Below are positions 1 to 8,829 of a stretch of DNA of 64,000 nt, one piece after another. The position numbers and the translations under genes are program-made. Within the stretch, counting starts at the first letter, position 1; each line of letters starts with the position of its first letter. The notes under the pieces were generated by a model. The model searched no databases. It saw only the letters and a program-made list of their open reading frames with translations, and was not told where the DNA came from. This DNA comes from Sphingopyxis sp. OPL5. Lineage in GTDB: Bacteria > Pseudomonadota > Alphaproteobacteria > Sphingomonadales > Sphingomonadaceae. The DNA lies in the NCBI RefSeq assembly GCF_003797775.2, contig NZ_CP060725.1, forward strand, positions 310,001-374,000. Direction: 5' to 3'.

Positions 1-1887
1 CTCGACGAGATCGGCGCCAGGCTGTCGGCGATCATCGCCGAACATGGCCCGCACGCGGTCGCGGTCTATGGCGGCACTTACGCCTTTCAAAACAGCGCCG
101 GGGTCGGCAGCGCGATGGCCTTCGCGCAGGGGCTCGGCACGCGCAACATCTACACCTCGGTGACCCTCGATCAGCCCGCCAAGGTCTATACGACGATGCG
201 CTACGGCAACTGGATGGGCGGCATGCACACCTTTGCCGAGGCCGACGTCGCCTTTTTCATCGGCAACAACCCGATCGTCTCGCATTACGGCCCGCCGGGC
301 GGCCTCCCCCCCTTCTCGCCCTCGCGCCGCCTGCGCGATGCGCTCGACAAGGGGCTGAAGCTGATCGTCGCCGACCCGCGCGAGAGCGACGTCGCGGCGC
401 TCGCCCATATCCATCTGCCGGTGCGCCCCGGCGAAGACCCCGCGATGCTCGCCGGGATCATCCATGTCATCCTGTCCGAAGGACTCTACGACAAGGGCTT
501 CGTCCAGCAATATGTCGATGGTCTCGATGACCTGAAGCGTGCCGTCGCCGATTTCACCCCCGCCGTCGCCGCCGGCCGCGCCGGGGTCGATGAGGCGCAG
601 CTCGTCGCCGCCGCGCGCATGTTCGCGACCGGCACCAAGGGTGTGGTCTCGACCGGCACCGGCCCCGAAATGGCGGGCCAGGGCACCCTCACCCAATATC
701 TCGTCTCGTCGCTCAACATCCTCTGCGGGCGCTTCTGCCGCGAGGGCGAGAAAAGCTCGATCCCGCGCGTTTTCACCGCGGTCAGCCCGCGCCGCGCGCA
801 GGTCGCGCCGCCGATGGCGCTCTATGGCGAGGGCTTCCCCGCCTCGCGCATCCGCGGCCTCACCCATCTCGGCATGGAAATGCCGTGCAACGTTCTCGCC
901 GACGAGATGCTCACCCCCGGCGAGGGCCAGATCCGCGCGCTGATCGTGATCGGCGGCAATCCCGTCGTCGCCTTCCCCGATCAGGACAAGATGACCCGCG
1001 CGCTCGGCGGTCTCGACCTGCTCGTCAGCATCGACGTCAACGCCGAGAGCGCGACCGCGAAACGCTCCGACTATATCCTCGCCCCGACGATGTGCCTCGA
1101 ACGCGAGGACATCAGCAACCTGTCCGAATGGTGGTACGAAATCCCCTACGCCCGCTATACCGAGGCGATGATCGACGCGCCCGGCGACCTGATCGAGGAG
1201 TGGGAAATGCTCTGGGGCCTCGCGCGCCGCATCGGAAGCCCGATCCCGCTCGCGGGCGGCCCCTGCCCGATGGACGAGAAGCCCAGCAAACAGACGTTCC
1301 TCGACCTGATGACCGCCGGCTGCGTCGTCGCGCCGGGCCAGGTCCGCGCCGACACTATCGATGGCCAGGCGGTGATTTATCCCGACCTCCACCCGGTCGT
1401 CGAAGCCGGCGATCCCGATGCACCGGGCCGTTTCGACCTGACGGCGGGCGCGATGCCCGATCAGCTGATCGCCTATGCCACCGCCGACCAGCCCGCCGCC
1501 GACTTCCCTTACCGCATGGTATCGCGGCGCAGCCGCCATCGCTTCAATTCGACCGGTCAGAACCTGACCGCGCTCACCGCCAAGCGCACCACCAACCCCG
1601 CCTTCCTCCACCCCGACGACATGGCGCGCATCCCGTGCAGCGAGGGCGATATCGTCCGCATCCGCTCGGCGGCGGGCGAGGTCGTTGCCGAGGCGCGCGC
1701 CGCCACGGGCATGCGCCCCGGGGTGGTGTCGATGGCGCATGCGTTCGGTGGCCCCGATGTCGGCCCCGACCAGGTGCGAACACGCGGCAATTCGACCAAC
1801 CGCCTCGTCAGCGAAACCGTTCGTTACGACCCGATCACCGGCCAGTCGCTGCAAAGCGCGATCCCGGTCGCCATCACCCCTGCCTGA
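1..1887 (+). CDS. Molybdopterin-dependent oxidoreductase, C-terminal part (cut by window start)
   Basis: The reading frame is open from base 1, so the N-terminus (where an Fe4S4 motif would lie) is missing. The visible 628 residues match the formate dehydrogenase/DMSO reductase family. The central part has molybdopterin-binding signatures such as VIGGNPVVAFPDQDK and the segment around SDYILAPTMCLEREDI. The last ~120 residues (from RMVSRRSRHRFNSTG) look like the molydopterin-dinucleotide-binding domain. No Tat signal can be judged. It is followed after 9 nt by an NADPH-type reductase, so it likely heads or continues the same operon. The substrate cannot be read from sequence; similar proteins in catabolic islands oxidise or dehydroxylate organic substrates, which is only inference here. 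Confidence 0.85.
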   Translation, partial: LDEIGARLSAIIAEHGPHAVAVYGGTYAFQNSAGVGSAMAFAQGLGTRNIYTSVTLDQPAKVYTTMRYGNWMGGMHTFAEADVAFFIGNNPIVSHYGPPGGLPPFSPSRRLRDALDKGLKLIVADPRESDVAALAHIHLPVRPGEDPAMLAGIIHVILSEGLYDKGFVQQYVDGLDDLKRAVADFTPAVAAGRAGVDEAQLVAAARMFATGTKGVVSTGTGPEMAGQGTLTQYLVSSLNILCGRFCREGEKSSIPRVFTAVSPRRAQVAPPMALYGEGFPASRIRGLTHLGMEMPCNVLADEMLTPGEGQIRALIVIGGNPVVAFPDQDKMTRALGGLDLLVSIDVNAESATAKRSDYILAPTMCLEREDISNLSEWWYEIPYARYTEAMIDAPGDLIEEWEMLWGLARRIGSPIPLAGGPCPMDEKPSKQTFLDLMTAGCVVAPGQVRADTIDGQAVIYPDLHPVVEAGDPDAPGRFDLTAGAMPDQLIAYATADQPAADFPYRMVSRRSRHRFNSTGQNLTALTAKRTTNPAFLHPDDMARIPCSEGDIVRIRSAAGEVVAEARAATGMRPGVVSMAHAFGGPDVGPDQVRTRGNSTNRLVSETVRYDPITGQSLQSAIPVAITPA

Positions 1888-1896
1888 GGACTATCC

Positions 1897-2913
1897 ATGC
1901 CCGATAACCGCCGCTTCCTGCTGACCCGCCGTCCGAATGGCGAACCGGTCCCCGACGATTTTTCGCTGGTCACCGAACCCACCCCCGAACTCGCCGACGG
2001 CGAATTCCTGATCCGCAACCATTATGCCTCGCTCGACCCCGCGATCCGCGGCTGGATGGACGATGCGCCGAGCTATATGCCGCCGATCCCGCTCGGCGCC
2101 TCGGTGCGCGCCTCGACCGTCGGCGTGGTCGAGGCGAGCAGGGCCGAAGGGTTCGAACCGGGCCAATGGGTACTCGGCCTCAACGGCATCGAGGATTATT
2201 CGGTCGGCACCGTCGGCGGCTTCACCCAGCCGATCGACGCGACGCTGGTGCCGTCGATAACCAACTATCTCTCGGTCCTCGGCGCGGTCGGGATGACCGC
2301 CTATTTTGGCTATATCGACGTCTGCGAGCCCAAGCCCGGCGACGTCGTACTCGTCACCGGCGCAGCGGGCGCGGTCGGCTCGCTCATCGGGCAGATCGCG
2401 AAAATCAAGGGCGCGAGCAAGGTCATCGGCATCGCCGGCGGTCCCGAAAAATGCGCGAAGCTGACGGGCCGCTACGGCTTCGACGCCGCGATCGACTATC
2501 GCGGGAAAGACCTTCAGGCGCTCACCGCCGCGATCCGCGCCGAGGCGCCGGACGGCGTCGACATCATCTTCGAAAATGTCGGCGGCGACATCCTCGACGC
2601 CGGCCTCAACAACCTGCGCCACGGCGCGCGCATCGGCCTCTGCGGCCTGATCAGCGAGTATAACAGCGTCGAAAAGATCGGCGCGCGCAACATCTGGCAG
2701 CTCATCGTCCACCGCGCCTCGATCCGCGGGCTACTCGTCGCCGACTATATCCCGCGCTTTGCCGAAGGCGGCGCCGAGATGGCGGCCTGGCTGCAGCAGG
2801 GCAAGCTCGTCGCCGACGAACATATCGACGAAGGAATCGAGAACAGCTTCGACGCCTTCATGCGGCTCTTTGCGGGCAGCAATCAGGGCAAGATGATCCT
2901 GAAGATCGCATGA
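1897..2913 (+). CDS. NADP-dependent medium-chain reductase, CurA/2-alkenal reductase type
   Basis: 338 residues, the usual length for zinc-free medium-chain dehydrogenase/reductases of the CurA (curcumin reductase) and leukotriene B4 12-hydroxydehydrogenase group. The N-terminal GroES-like part has the family pattern YASLDPAIRGWM. The Rossmann part shows GAAGAVGSLIGQIAK and a following GGPEKC segment typical of NADPH binding. No zinc ligands are evident. The family reduces the C=C bond of alpha,beta-unsaturated carbonyls with NADPH. It lies 9 nt behind the molybdoenzyme and overlaps the next gene by 4 nt (ATGA), so it is translationally coupled. The substrate is unknown. Confidence 0.85.
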   Translation: MPDNRRFLLTRRPNGEPVPDDFSLVTEPTPELADGEFLIRNHYASLDPAIRGWMDDAPSYMPPIPLGASVRASTVGVVEASRAEGFEPGQWVLGLNGIEDYSVGTVGGFTQPIDATLVPSITNYLSVLGAVGMTAYFGYIDVCEPKPGDVVLVTGAAGAVGSLIGQIAKIKGASKVIGIAGGPEKCAKLTGRYGFDAAIDYRGKDLQALTAAIRAEAPDGVDIIFENVGGDILDAGLNNLRHGARIGLCGLISEYNSVEKIGARNIWQLIVHRASIRGLLVADYIPRFAEGGAEMAAWLQQGKLVADEHIDEGIENSFDAFMRLFAGSNQGKMILKIA

Positions 2914-3698
2914 CGGGGCAACGGCAACTTCTCGTCCTCTCGGGCGGGCATCCCTATGAGGCCGAACCCTTCGCCGGCCTGCTCGCGAGCTTCACCGGCT
3001 GGACGGTCACGCATCTGATCCACCCCGAGGCCGAGACGGCGATCGCCGAAGGCGCGGCGCAGGACGCCGACGCGATCCTCTTCTACGACATGCCCGGCTA
3101 TCGTTTCGAGGGTGGCAGGGCGGCGGCGCGGCCGCCCTCCTTCACCTATCGCCGCGCCATCGCCGACCATTTCGCCCGCGGCGGCGGTGCGGTAGCGATG
3201 CACCATGCGATCGCGGGCTGGGCCGAATGGCCCGAGTGGGCCGAGATGGTCGGCGGGCGTTTTCTCTATGCGCCCGGCGAAGCGAACGGCGCTGCGCATC
3301 TCGACTCGGGCTATCGCCACGAGGTCCAATACGACGCCATCGTCCTCGACCCCGAACATCCCGTGACCGCCGGACTGCCGTCCCGCTTTCCGCTCTGCGA
3401 TGAGCTGTATCTGGCCCCGGTCTGGGGCGCGGACAAACCGCTGCTCCGCGCCGACCACGCCTTCGTTCGCGACAATTTCTATTCGGCGGCGCAGGCCGTC
3501 GCGGGGCAGATGTTCAGCAATACGGGCTGGGACCATCGCCCCGAAACCGACCTCATCGCCTGGGAAAAACCCGTCGGCGCCGGCCGCCTCGTCTACCTGC
3601 AGCCCGGCGACGGACCCGCCGCTTATGCCGACCCGAACTTCCGCCGCCTGCTCGCCAATGCCCTCGCCTATGTCGCCCCCGATTTGGCAGTCGCCTAA
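2910..3698 (+). CDS. ThuA-like domain protein
   Basis: 262 residues with the ThuA fold, a class I glutamine amidotransferase-like family. The start LLVLSGGHPYEAEPFAGLL, the internal GGGAVAMHHAIAGWAEWPEW and the late TGWDHRPETDLIAWEKPVGAGRL all fit ThuA proteins. The name comes from trehalose utilisation in rhizobia, but most members have no proven reaction and often sit in sugar or secondary catabolic operons. The start ATG overlaps the previous stop by 4 nt. Its presence in an operon of CoA-dependent degradation genes does not reveal a substrate. Confidence 0.8.
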   Translation: MTGQRQLLVLSGGHPYEAEPFAGLLASFTGWTVTHLIHPEAETAIAEGAAQDADAILFYDMPGYRFEGGRAAARPPSFTYRRAIADHFARGGGAVAMHHAIAGWAEWPEWAEMVGGRFLYAPGEANGAAHLDSGYRHEVQYDAIVLDPEHPVTAGLPSRFPLCDELYLAPVWGADKPLLRADHAFVRDNFYSAAQAVAGQMFSNTGWDHRPETDLIAWEKPVGAGRLVYLQPGDGPAAYADPNFRRLLANALAYVAPDLAVA

Positions 3699-3773
3699 CG
3701 AAATTGTGCATCGCGCCCGGGGAGCGGCTGCATATAGTCGGGCGTATAAGAACAAGATTGAGGGAAGAGGCGC

Positions 3774-5021
3774 GTGAACGACATCGCCGCAGGCAGTTTT
3801 TTCGAACCACAGGTGATTGCGGACCCGTTCGACTATTATCGCGCGTGGATGCCCAAGAGCCCGGTCGTCCAGCTGTCGGAGGGCATGTTCCTCGTCCTCT
3901 CCTACGATCTCTGTTCGCAGGCGACCGGCGACGTCGAAACCTTCTCGAACAATTTTCAGGGTACCTTGTCGGGCGCGATGGCCGAGGATGGCGATGTCGC
4001 GGCGATCCTCGCCGACGGCTGGCCACAGGTCGATACGCTGCTCACCGCCGACCCGCCGACCCACACGCGCTTTCGCAAGCTCGTCAACCTTGCCTTCTCG
4101 ATGAAGCGCGTCGCCGCGATCGAGGAGAATATGCGCGGCGTCGTGATCGACCTGATCGACAAGATGGCGGCAAAAGGCGAAGCCGATTTCGTGCGCGATT
4201 TCGGCATCCCCCTGCCCGTCGCGATGATCGCCAGCCAGATCGGCATGACGAACGACGATCTCGACAAGGTGAAGCGCTGGTCCGACGCCTTCGTCGACCG
4301 CCTCGGGCGGATGATCCCCAAGGATCGCGAACTCGAATGTGCACGCGAAGTCGTCGAATTTCAGCATTTCGTCAAAGCCAAGATCGACGAGCGCCGCGCC
4401 AACCGCACCGAGGACCTGCTCTCCGACCTCGTTTACGCAGAGGTCGATGGCGAACGCCCGCTCGAAGACGCGGAAATATTGTCGATCATGCAGCAGCTGA
4501 TGGTCGCGGGGAACGAGACCACGACCTCGGCGCTCGCCGGCGGCTTGCTCCAGCTGATCGAAAACCCCGACCAGATGGCGAAGGCGGTCGCGGCGGTCGA
4601 CGAAGACAATGAGCGCGCGATCCTCAACCTCGTCGAAGAAGTGCTGCGCACCGAAAGCCCGACCGCGGGCATGTGGCGCATGGTTCTCAAGGACACCGAA
4701 CTCGGCGGCGTCGCGATCCCCAAGGGCGCGATGGTCCAGTTGCGCTATGCCGCCGCGAACCGCGATCCCGCCAAATATCCCGATCCCGACCGTTTCGACA
4801 TCGAACGGAGTAATGCACGCAGCCACCTCGCCTTCGGCAAGGGCATTCATATGTGCGTCGGCAATATGCTGAGCCGCAAGGAGATGGCGGTCGCCTACAC
4901 CGAATTGCTCAAACGCCTGACCGACTTCCGCGTCGCCGACGGCCACCAGCCGAGCTGGCCGCCGAACATGCTGCTGCGCGGGCTCACCACCCTGCCGATC
5001 AACTTCGGGCGGCGCGCATGA
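3774..5021 (+). CDS. Cytochrome P450
   Basis: 415 residues, full length for a soluble bacterial class I P450. The I-helix oxygen-binding motif is at about 245-251 (AGNETTTS), the ExxR pair lies near 288-292 (EEVLR), and the heme loop FGKGIHMCVG places the thiolate ligand at Cys361. GTG is the chosen start because a strong ribosome site (GAGGGAAGAGG) lies just upstream. It would hydroxylate a substrate using electrons from a ferredoxin and reductase, neither of which is encoded in the window. It overlaps the following acyl-CoA dehydrogenase by 4 nt. The order P450, acyl-CoA dehydrogenase, DUF35, aldolase recalls side-chain oxidation of steroids, which is inference. Confidence 0.93.
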   Translation: MNDIAAGSFFEPQVIADPFDYYRAWMPKSPVVQLSEGMFLVLSYDLCSQATGDVETFSNNFQGTLSGAMAEDGDVAAILADGWPQVDTLLTADPPTHTRFRKLVNLAFSMKRVAAIEENMRGVVIDLIDKMAAKGEADFVRDFGIPLPVAMIASQIGMTNDDLDKVKRWSDAFVDRLGRMIPKDRELECAREVVEFQHFVKAKIDERRANRTEDLLSDLVYAEVDGERPLEDAEILSIMQQLMVAGNETTTSALAGGLLQLIENPDQMAKAVAAVDEDNERAILNLVEEVLRTESPTAGMWRMVLKDTELGGVAIPKGAMVQLRYAAANRDPAKYPDPDRFDIERSNARSHLAFGKGIHMCVGNMLSRKEMAVAYTELLKRLTDFRVADGHQPSWPPNMLLRGLTTLPINFGRRA

Positions 5022-6079
5022 ATTTCGATCTCGACGAAGGCCAGCAGATGGCTCGCGAGTCGATCGGCCGCTTCCTCGGCCCGGTCGACGTCGCGGCACG
5101 CCACGCGATGCGCGGGCAGGCCGGCGGCTATTCGCGCGATCGCTGGCGGCAACTCGCCGACCTCGGCCTGCTTGCCTTCGCCGCGCCTGAAGCGATGGGC
5201 GGCATGGGCGGGACGATGGTCGATCTCGCGCTGGTCGGCGAAGCGCTGGGCAAGGGCCTTGCGATCGATCCCTGGCTCGAAAATGGCGTGCTGCCGATCC
5301 GTCTTGCCGCTGCTGTGGGTGAAACGGCGCTAGTCGGCGACCTGCTCGCGGGCGAGCGCTTCGCCGCTGTCGCCTTTGCCGAACCCGGCCGCCGCTATGA
5401 GACCGAGGCCGTCGGGACGAAGTCGGACGGCGACCATGTCGCCGGCGCCAAGACCTTCGTCCTCGGTGCGCCGATGGCCGATACGCTGCTCGTGACGCTC
5501 GCCGGCGGGAAGCTCGCGAAGATTGCGAGCGGCGCTGCCGGAATCGTGCAGCAGGATTATCCGGTCATCGACGGATCGAACGCGGCGATCGTCGATCTGC
5601 ACCGCACCCCGGCCGAAATCTTTGACCTGCCGCGCGCCGCCTTTGATCGCGTCATCGGCGACGTCCGCCTGCTCGCTGCCGCCGAGATGCTCGGCCTCGC
5701 GCAGACGATGTTCGACGACACCCTCGCCTATGTCGGCGAGCGCCAGCAGTTCGGCGCCGCGATCGGCAGCTTCCAGGCGCTCCAGCACCGGCTCGTCGAA
5801 TGCTATGCCGCGCTCGAACAGGCACGTTCGATGGTGCTGCGCACCGCGATGCTCGACCCGACGACCGACGATGCCAACTGGCCGCGCATCGCCGCAGGCG
5901 CGAAGGCCTTTGTCGGCGAAGCGGCGACGCGGATCGGGCTCGAAGCGGTCCAGATGCACGGCGGCATGGGCCAGACCGACGAACTCGCGATCGGCCATGC
6001 GCTGAAACGCGTCATGCTGCTCGACAAATTATTGGGCGATCAGGCCTATTGCCTGCGCAGCTATGCGAGGGCGGCATGA
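5018..6079 (+). CDS. Acyl-CoA dehydrogenase, small-subunit-like (FadE28/ChsE1 type)
   Basis: 353 residues starting MNFDLDEGQQMARESIGRFL. It carries the acyl-CoA dehydrogenase C-terminal helical bundle (YVGERQQFGAAIGSFQALQH and VQMHGGMGQTDELAIGH). The middle domain is short and poorly matched to the usual FAD-contact motifs. That is typical of the partner subunit in heteromeric acyl-CoA dehydrogenases (as in steroid-degrading FadE28/FadE29). The likely partner is the 402-residue dehydrogenase at 7621. The start is fixed by the ATGA overlap with the P450. It is expected to be cytoplasmic and FAD-dependent and to form a 2,3-enoyl-CoA. Confidence 0.85.
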   Translation: MNFDLDEGQQMARESIGRFLGPVDVAARHAMRGQAGGYSRDRWRQLADLGLLAFAAPEAMGGMGGTMVDLALVGEALGKGLAIDPWLENGVLPIRLAAAVGETALVGDLLAGERFAAVAFAEPGRRYETEAVGTKSDGDHVAGAKTFVLGAPMADTLLVTLAGGKLAKIASGAAGIVQQDYPVIDGSNAAIVDLHRTPAEIFDLPRAAFDRVIGDVRLLAAAEMLGLAQTMFDDTLAYVGERQQFGAAIGSFQALQHRLVECYAALEQARSMVLRTAMLDPTTDDANWPRIAAGAKAFVGEAATRIGLEAVQMHGGMGQTDELAIGHALKRVMLLDKLLGDQAYCLRSYARAA

Positions 6080-6468
6080 CCGCATTGACCCCCATCGCCC
6101 CCGGCCTGTGGACCGACGAGGCCGAACCCCGGCTGATCGGCGGGCGGCGCGCCAGTGGCGAGATCGTCTTTCCGGTTCCCGACGGCGACGCCGCGGCGCT
6201 GGTCGAACCGGTCGCGCTGGCGCGCCACGGCACGCTCTGGTCGTGGACCACGCAGGGTTTCGAACCCAAGCAACCCTATAGCGGCCCCCAGCCCTTCCAG
6301 CCCTTCCTCATCGGCTATGTCGAACTGCCCGGCGAGGTGATCGTCGAGACGCGGATCGTCGATGCGACGCCCGCCGACATGCGCATCGGCATGGCGATGG
6401 AATTCGCCGTCGTCGCCTTCGACGACAACCGTTCGACCTATGCCTTCAGGCCCCGGAGCACCGCATGA
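6076..6468 (+). CDS. OB-fold (DUF35-like) protein without zinc-ribbon cysteines
   Basis: 130 residues. The pattern LIGGRRASGEIVFPVP followed by a beta-rich second half (GTLWSWTTQGFEP, FLIGYVELPGE) fits the DUF35 OB-fold partner of thiolase-like enzymes. Standard members carry a four-cysteine zinc ribbon in the first half; this protein has no cysteine at all. It overlaps both neighbours by 4 nt, and the next gene is the thiolase-like protein, its expected binding partner. In steroid degraders such pairs (ChsH2 DUF35 domain with Ltp2) form a retro-aldolase; that role is inferred. Confidence 0.8.
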   Translation: MTALTPIAPGLWTDEAEPRLIGGRRASGEIVFPVPDGDAAALVEPVALARHGTLWSWTTQGFEPKQPYSGPQPFQPFLIGYVELPGEVIVETRIVDATPADMRIGMAMEFAVVAFDDNRSTYAFRPRSTA

Positions 6469-7613
6469 ACGACGACGTTTATATCATCGGCGCGGGCATC
6501 CACCCCTTCGGCCGCACCGACGGCCGCTCGGGCCGCGACCAGGGCGTCTATGCCGTAGGGCAGGCGCTCGGCGACGCCGGCATCGCGTGGAGCGATATCG
6601 AATTCGCCTATGGCGGCTCGGCGGCGGCGGGGTCGGCCGATATCATGGTCAACGAACTGGGCCTGACCAGCGTCCCCTTCATCAACGTCGCCAACGGCTG
6701 CGCGACCGGCGGCAGCGCGCTGACCTCGGCGCGCAACGCCATCGCGGCGGGGGCGTGCGATATCGCGCTCGCGGTCGGCTTCGACAAGCATCCGCGCGGC
6801 GCCTTCAACGCCAAGCCCGCCGAATATGGCCTGCCCGAATGGTATGGCGAAACCGGCATGATGCTGACGACGCAATTCTTCGCGCTCAAGATCCAGCGTT
6901 ACATGGCGCTCCACGGGATCAGCCGCCGCACCCTGGGCCTCGTCGCCGAAAAGGCCTTTCGCAACGGCACGCTCTGCGACCATGCCTGGCGCCGCTCGCC
7001 GGTCGAGCTCGACACGATATTGAACGCGCCGATGGTCAACGACCCGCTGACCAAATATATGTTCTGCTCGCCCGCCGAAGGCGCGGTCGCGCTGGTGCTC
7101 GCGAGCGCGAAGAAGGTGCGCGAACTCGGGTCCGACGCGGTGCGTATCGCCAGCGTCGCCTTCCGCACCCGCCCCGAGGGATCGTTCGAGGTGTTCGCGC
7201 CGTCGGTCAGCGTCGGCGGCGGCGGCAAGCCCACCGAGGTCGCCAGCCGCGCCGCCTTCGAAATGGCGGGCATCGGTCCCGGCGACGTCTCGGTCGCGCA
7301 ATTGCAGGACACCGAATCGGGCGCCGAGATCATGCACATGGCCGAAAACGGCTTCTGCGCCGACGGCGACCAGGAACAATGGTTCGCCGAGGGCTGGAGC
7401 GAAATCGGCGGCAAGCTGCCGATCAACACCGACGGCGGCTGCCTCGCCTGCGGCGAACCGATCGGTGCGTCGGGGCTGCGGCAGGTTTACGAAAACACGG
7501 TGCAACTGCGCGGTCGCGGCGGCGAGCGGCAGGTCCCGAACGACCCCAAGGTCGGTTATTCTCATGTCTATGGAGCGCCCGGCCTGTCGGCGGTGGCGAT
7601 CCTCGAACGCTAG
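6465..7613 (+). CDS. Thiolase-fold protein, probable Ltp2-like side-chain aldolase
   Basis: 382 residues of the SCP2/thiolase superfamily. The nucleophile-type segment NVANGCATGGSAL keeps Cys79. However, the second-half motif reads GEPIGASGLRQ with Glu331 where thiolases have His, and the C-terminal motif reads HVYGAPG with Tyr369 where thiolases have the second catalytic Cys. Loss of the His and Cys, with a Tyr near the C-terminus, is what is known of Ltp2-type aldolases that cleave a CoA side chain by retro-aldol reaction. It is directly coupled to the DUF35-like gene. A true thiolase is less likely; another CoA-binding role is possible. Confidence 0.85.
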   Translation: MNDDVYIIGAGIHPFGRTDGRSGRDQGVYAVGQALGDAGIAWSDIEFAYGGSAAAGSADIMVNELGLTSVPFINVANGCATGGSALTSARNAIAAGACDIALAVGFDKHPRGAFNAKPAEYGLPEWYGETGMMLTTQFFALKIQRYMALHGISRRTLGLVAEKAFRNGTLCDHAWRRSPVELDTILNAPMVNDPLTKYMFCSPAEGAVALVLASAKKVRELGSDAVRIASVAFRTRPEGSFEVFAPSVSVGGGGKPTEVASRAAFEMAGIGPGDVSVAQLQDTESGAEIMHMAENGFCADGDQEQWFAEGWSEIGGKLPINTDGGCLACGEPIGASGLRQVYENTVQLRGRGGERQVPNDPKVGYSHVYGAPGLSAVAILER

Positions 7614-7620
7614 TGAAATC

Positions 7621-8829
7621 ATGGATTTAGACCTCACCCAAGACGAACTCGAATTTCGCGAGGAGGTGCGCGATTTCCTGCGCACCTCGCTGCCCGACTA
7701 TGTCCGCGACGGCGCCAAGCGCACCCCCGGGGTATTTGTCGAACCCGATATCGGGCTCGTCTGGCACCGCATCCTCAATGACAAGGGCTGGGTCGCCTAT
7801 CACTGGCCCGAGGATTGCGGCGGCACCGGCTGGACCCCGATGCAGCGCTATATCTTCGAAAAGGAATGCGCGATCGCCGGCGCACCCGCGCTGTCGGTGC
7901 TCGGCCTCCGTCTCGTCGGTCCCGTCATCTGCGCCTTCGGCACGCAGGAGCAGAAGGACCGTTTCCTCCCCGCGATCCGCGCCGGCACCGATTATTGGTG
8001 CCAGGGCTATAGCGAACCGCAAAGCGGCTCCGACCTCGCCTCGCTGCGCACCCGCGCGCGGCGCGACGGCGACGATTATATCGTCGACGGGTCGAAAATC
8101 TGGACGACCCACGCGCATCACGCGAACTGGATCTTCTGCCTCGTCCGCACCGACGGCGAGGTCAGGAAACAGGCGGGGATCAGCTTCCTGCTCGTGCCGA
8201 TGGACCAGCCCGGGGTCACCGTCACCCCGATCGTCACCATGGCCGGCGACCATGAGGTCAACCAGGTCTTCCTCGACGCCGCGCGCACCTCGGTCGACAA
8301 CCGCATCGGCGAAGAAGGCCAGGGCTGGACGATCGCCAAATTCCTGCTCGAGAACGAGCGCGGCGGATCCTTCCACGCGCCGCGCCTGATCCGCGCGATC
8401 GACCATCTCGAACAGCTCGCAGGCATAGCGCCGAGCGGGCACAATGGCTCGCTCGGCGGCGACATCCAGGTCGCGACGCAAATCGCGCGGCTGCGGCTCG
8501 AAGCCGAAGCGCTCGAAACCACCGAATTGCGCATCCTCGCCGACATCGCCAAGGGCCGGCCCGCCGGCCCCCAGACCTCGCTCGTCAAGCTGATCTCGTC
8601 CGAACTCCACCAGCGGATCGACGGCCTCGCGATGGACCTCCATGGCTATGACGGCCTGCAACTGCCGACCGTCCGCCCGCTCTACGGCAATGAAGCCCCG
8701 CCCCCGATCGGCGACGCCGACGCGCAGGTCGCCGCCGCGCGCTATCTCAACAGCCGTGCCTGGACCGTATTCGGCGGTTCGAGCGAAGTTCAGAAAAACA
8801 TCATAGCAAAGACGGTGCTCCGCTTATGA
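7621..8829 (+). CDS. Acyl-CoA dehydrogenase, large-subunit-like (FadE29/ChsE2 type)
   Basis: 402 residues, a full acyl-CoA dehydrogenase. It has the N-terminal helical domain (MDLDLTQDELEFREEVRDFL), the FAD-contact motif WCQGYSEPQSGSDLASL, and a C-terminus ending FGGSSEVQKNIIAKTVLRL. ATG at 7621 is chosen because this is the canonical N-terminus, 7 nt after the preceding stop; the GTGAAATC stretch gives only a weak ribosome site. It probably pairs with the 353-residue dehydrogenase at 5018 to make a heteromer acting on a bulky acyl-CoA. It overlaps the LuxR-type gene by 4 nt. Confidence 0.9.
   Translation: MDLDLTQDELEFREEVRDFLRTSLPDYVRDGAKRTPGVFVEPDIGLVWHRILNDKGWVAYHWPEDCGGTGWTPMQRYIFEKECAIAGAPALSVLGLRLVGPVICAFGTQEQKDRFLPAIRAGTDYWCQGYSEPQSGSDLASLRTRARRDGDDYIVDGSKIWTTHAHHANWIFCLVRTDGEVRKQAGISFLLVPMDQPGVTVTPIVTMAGDHEVNQVFLDAARTSVDNRIGEEGQGWTIAKFLLENERGGSFHAPRLIRAIDHLEQLAGIAPSGHNGSLGGDIQVATQIARLRLEAEALETTELRILADIAKGRPAGPQTSLVKLISSELHQRIDGLAMDLHGYDGLQLPTVRPLYGNEAPPPIGDADAQVAAARYLNSRAWTVFGGSSEVQKNIIAKTVLRL

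Noticed and set aside
2883..5099. A 738-codon minus-strand open frame
   Set aside because: It is antisense to ThuA and P450, which both have full motifs; the product has no family signature.
6465..7613. Calling this gene an acetyl-CoA acetyltransferase
   Set aside because: Two of the three thiolase catalytic residues are replaced (Glu331, Tyr369), so thiolysis is unlikely.
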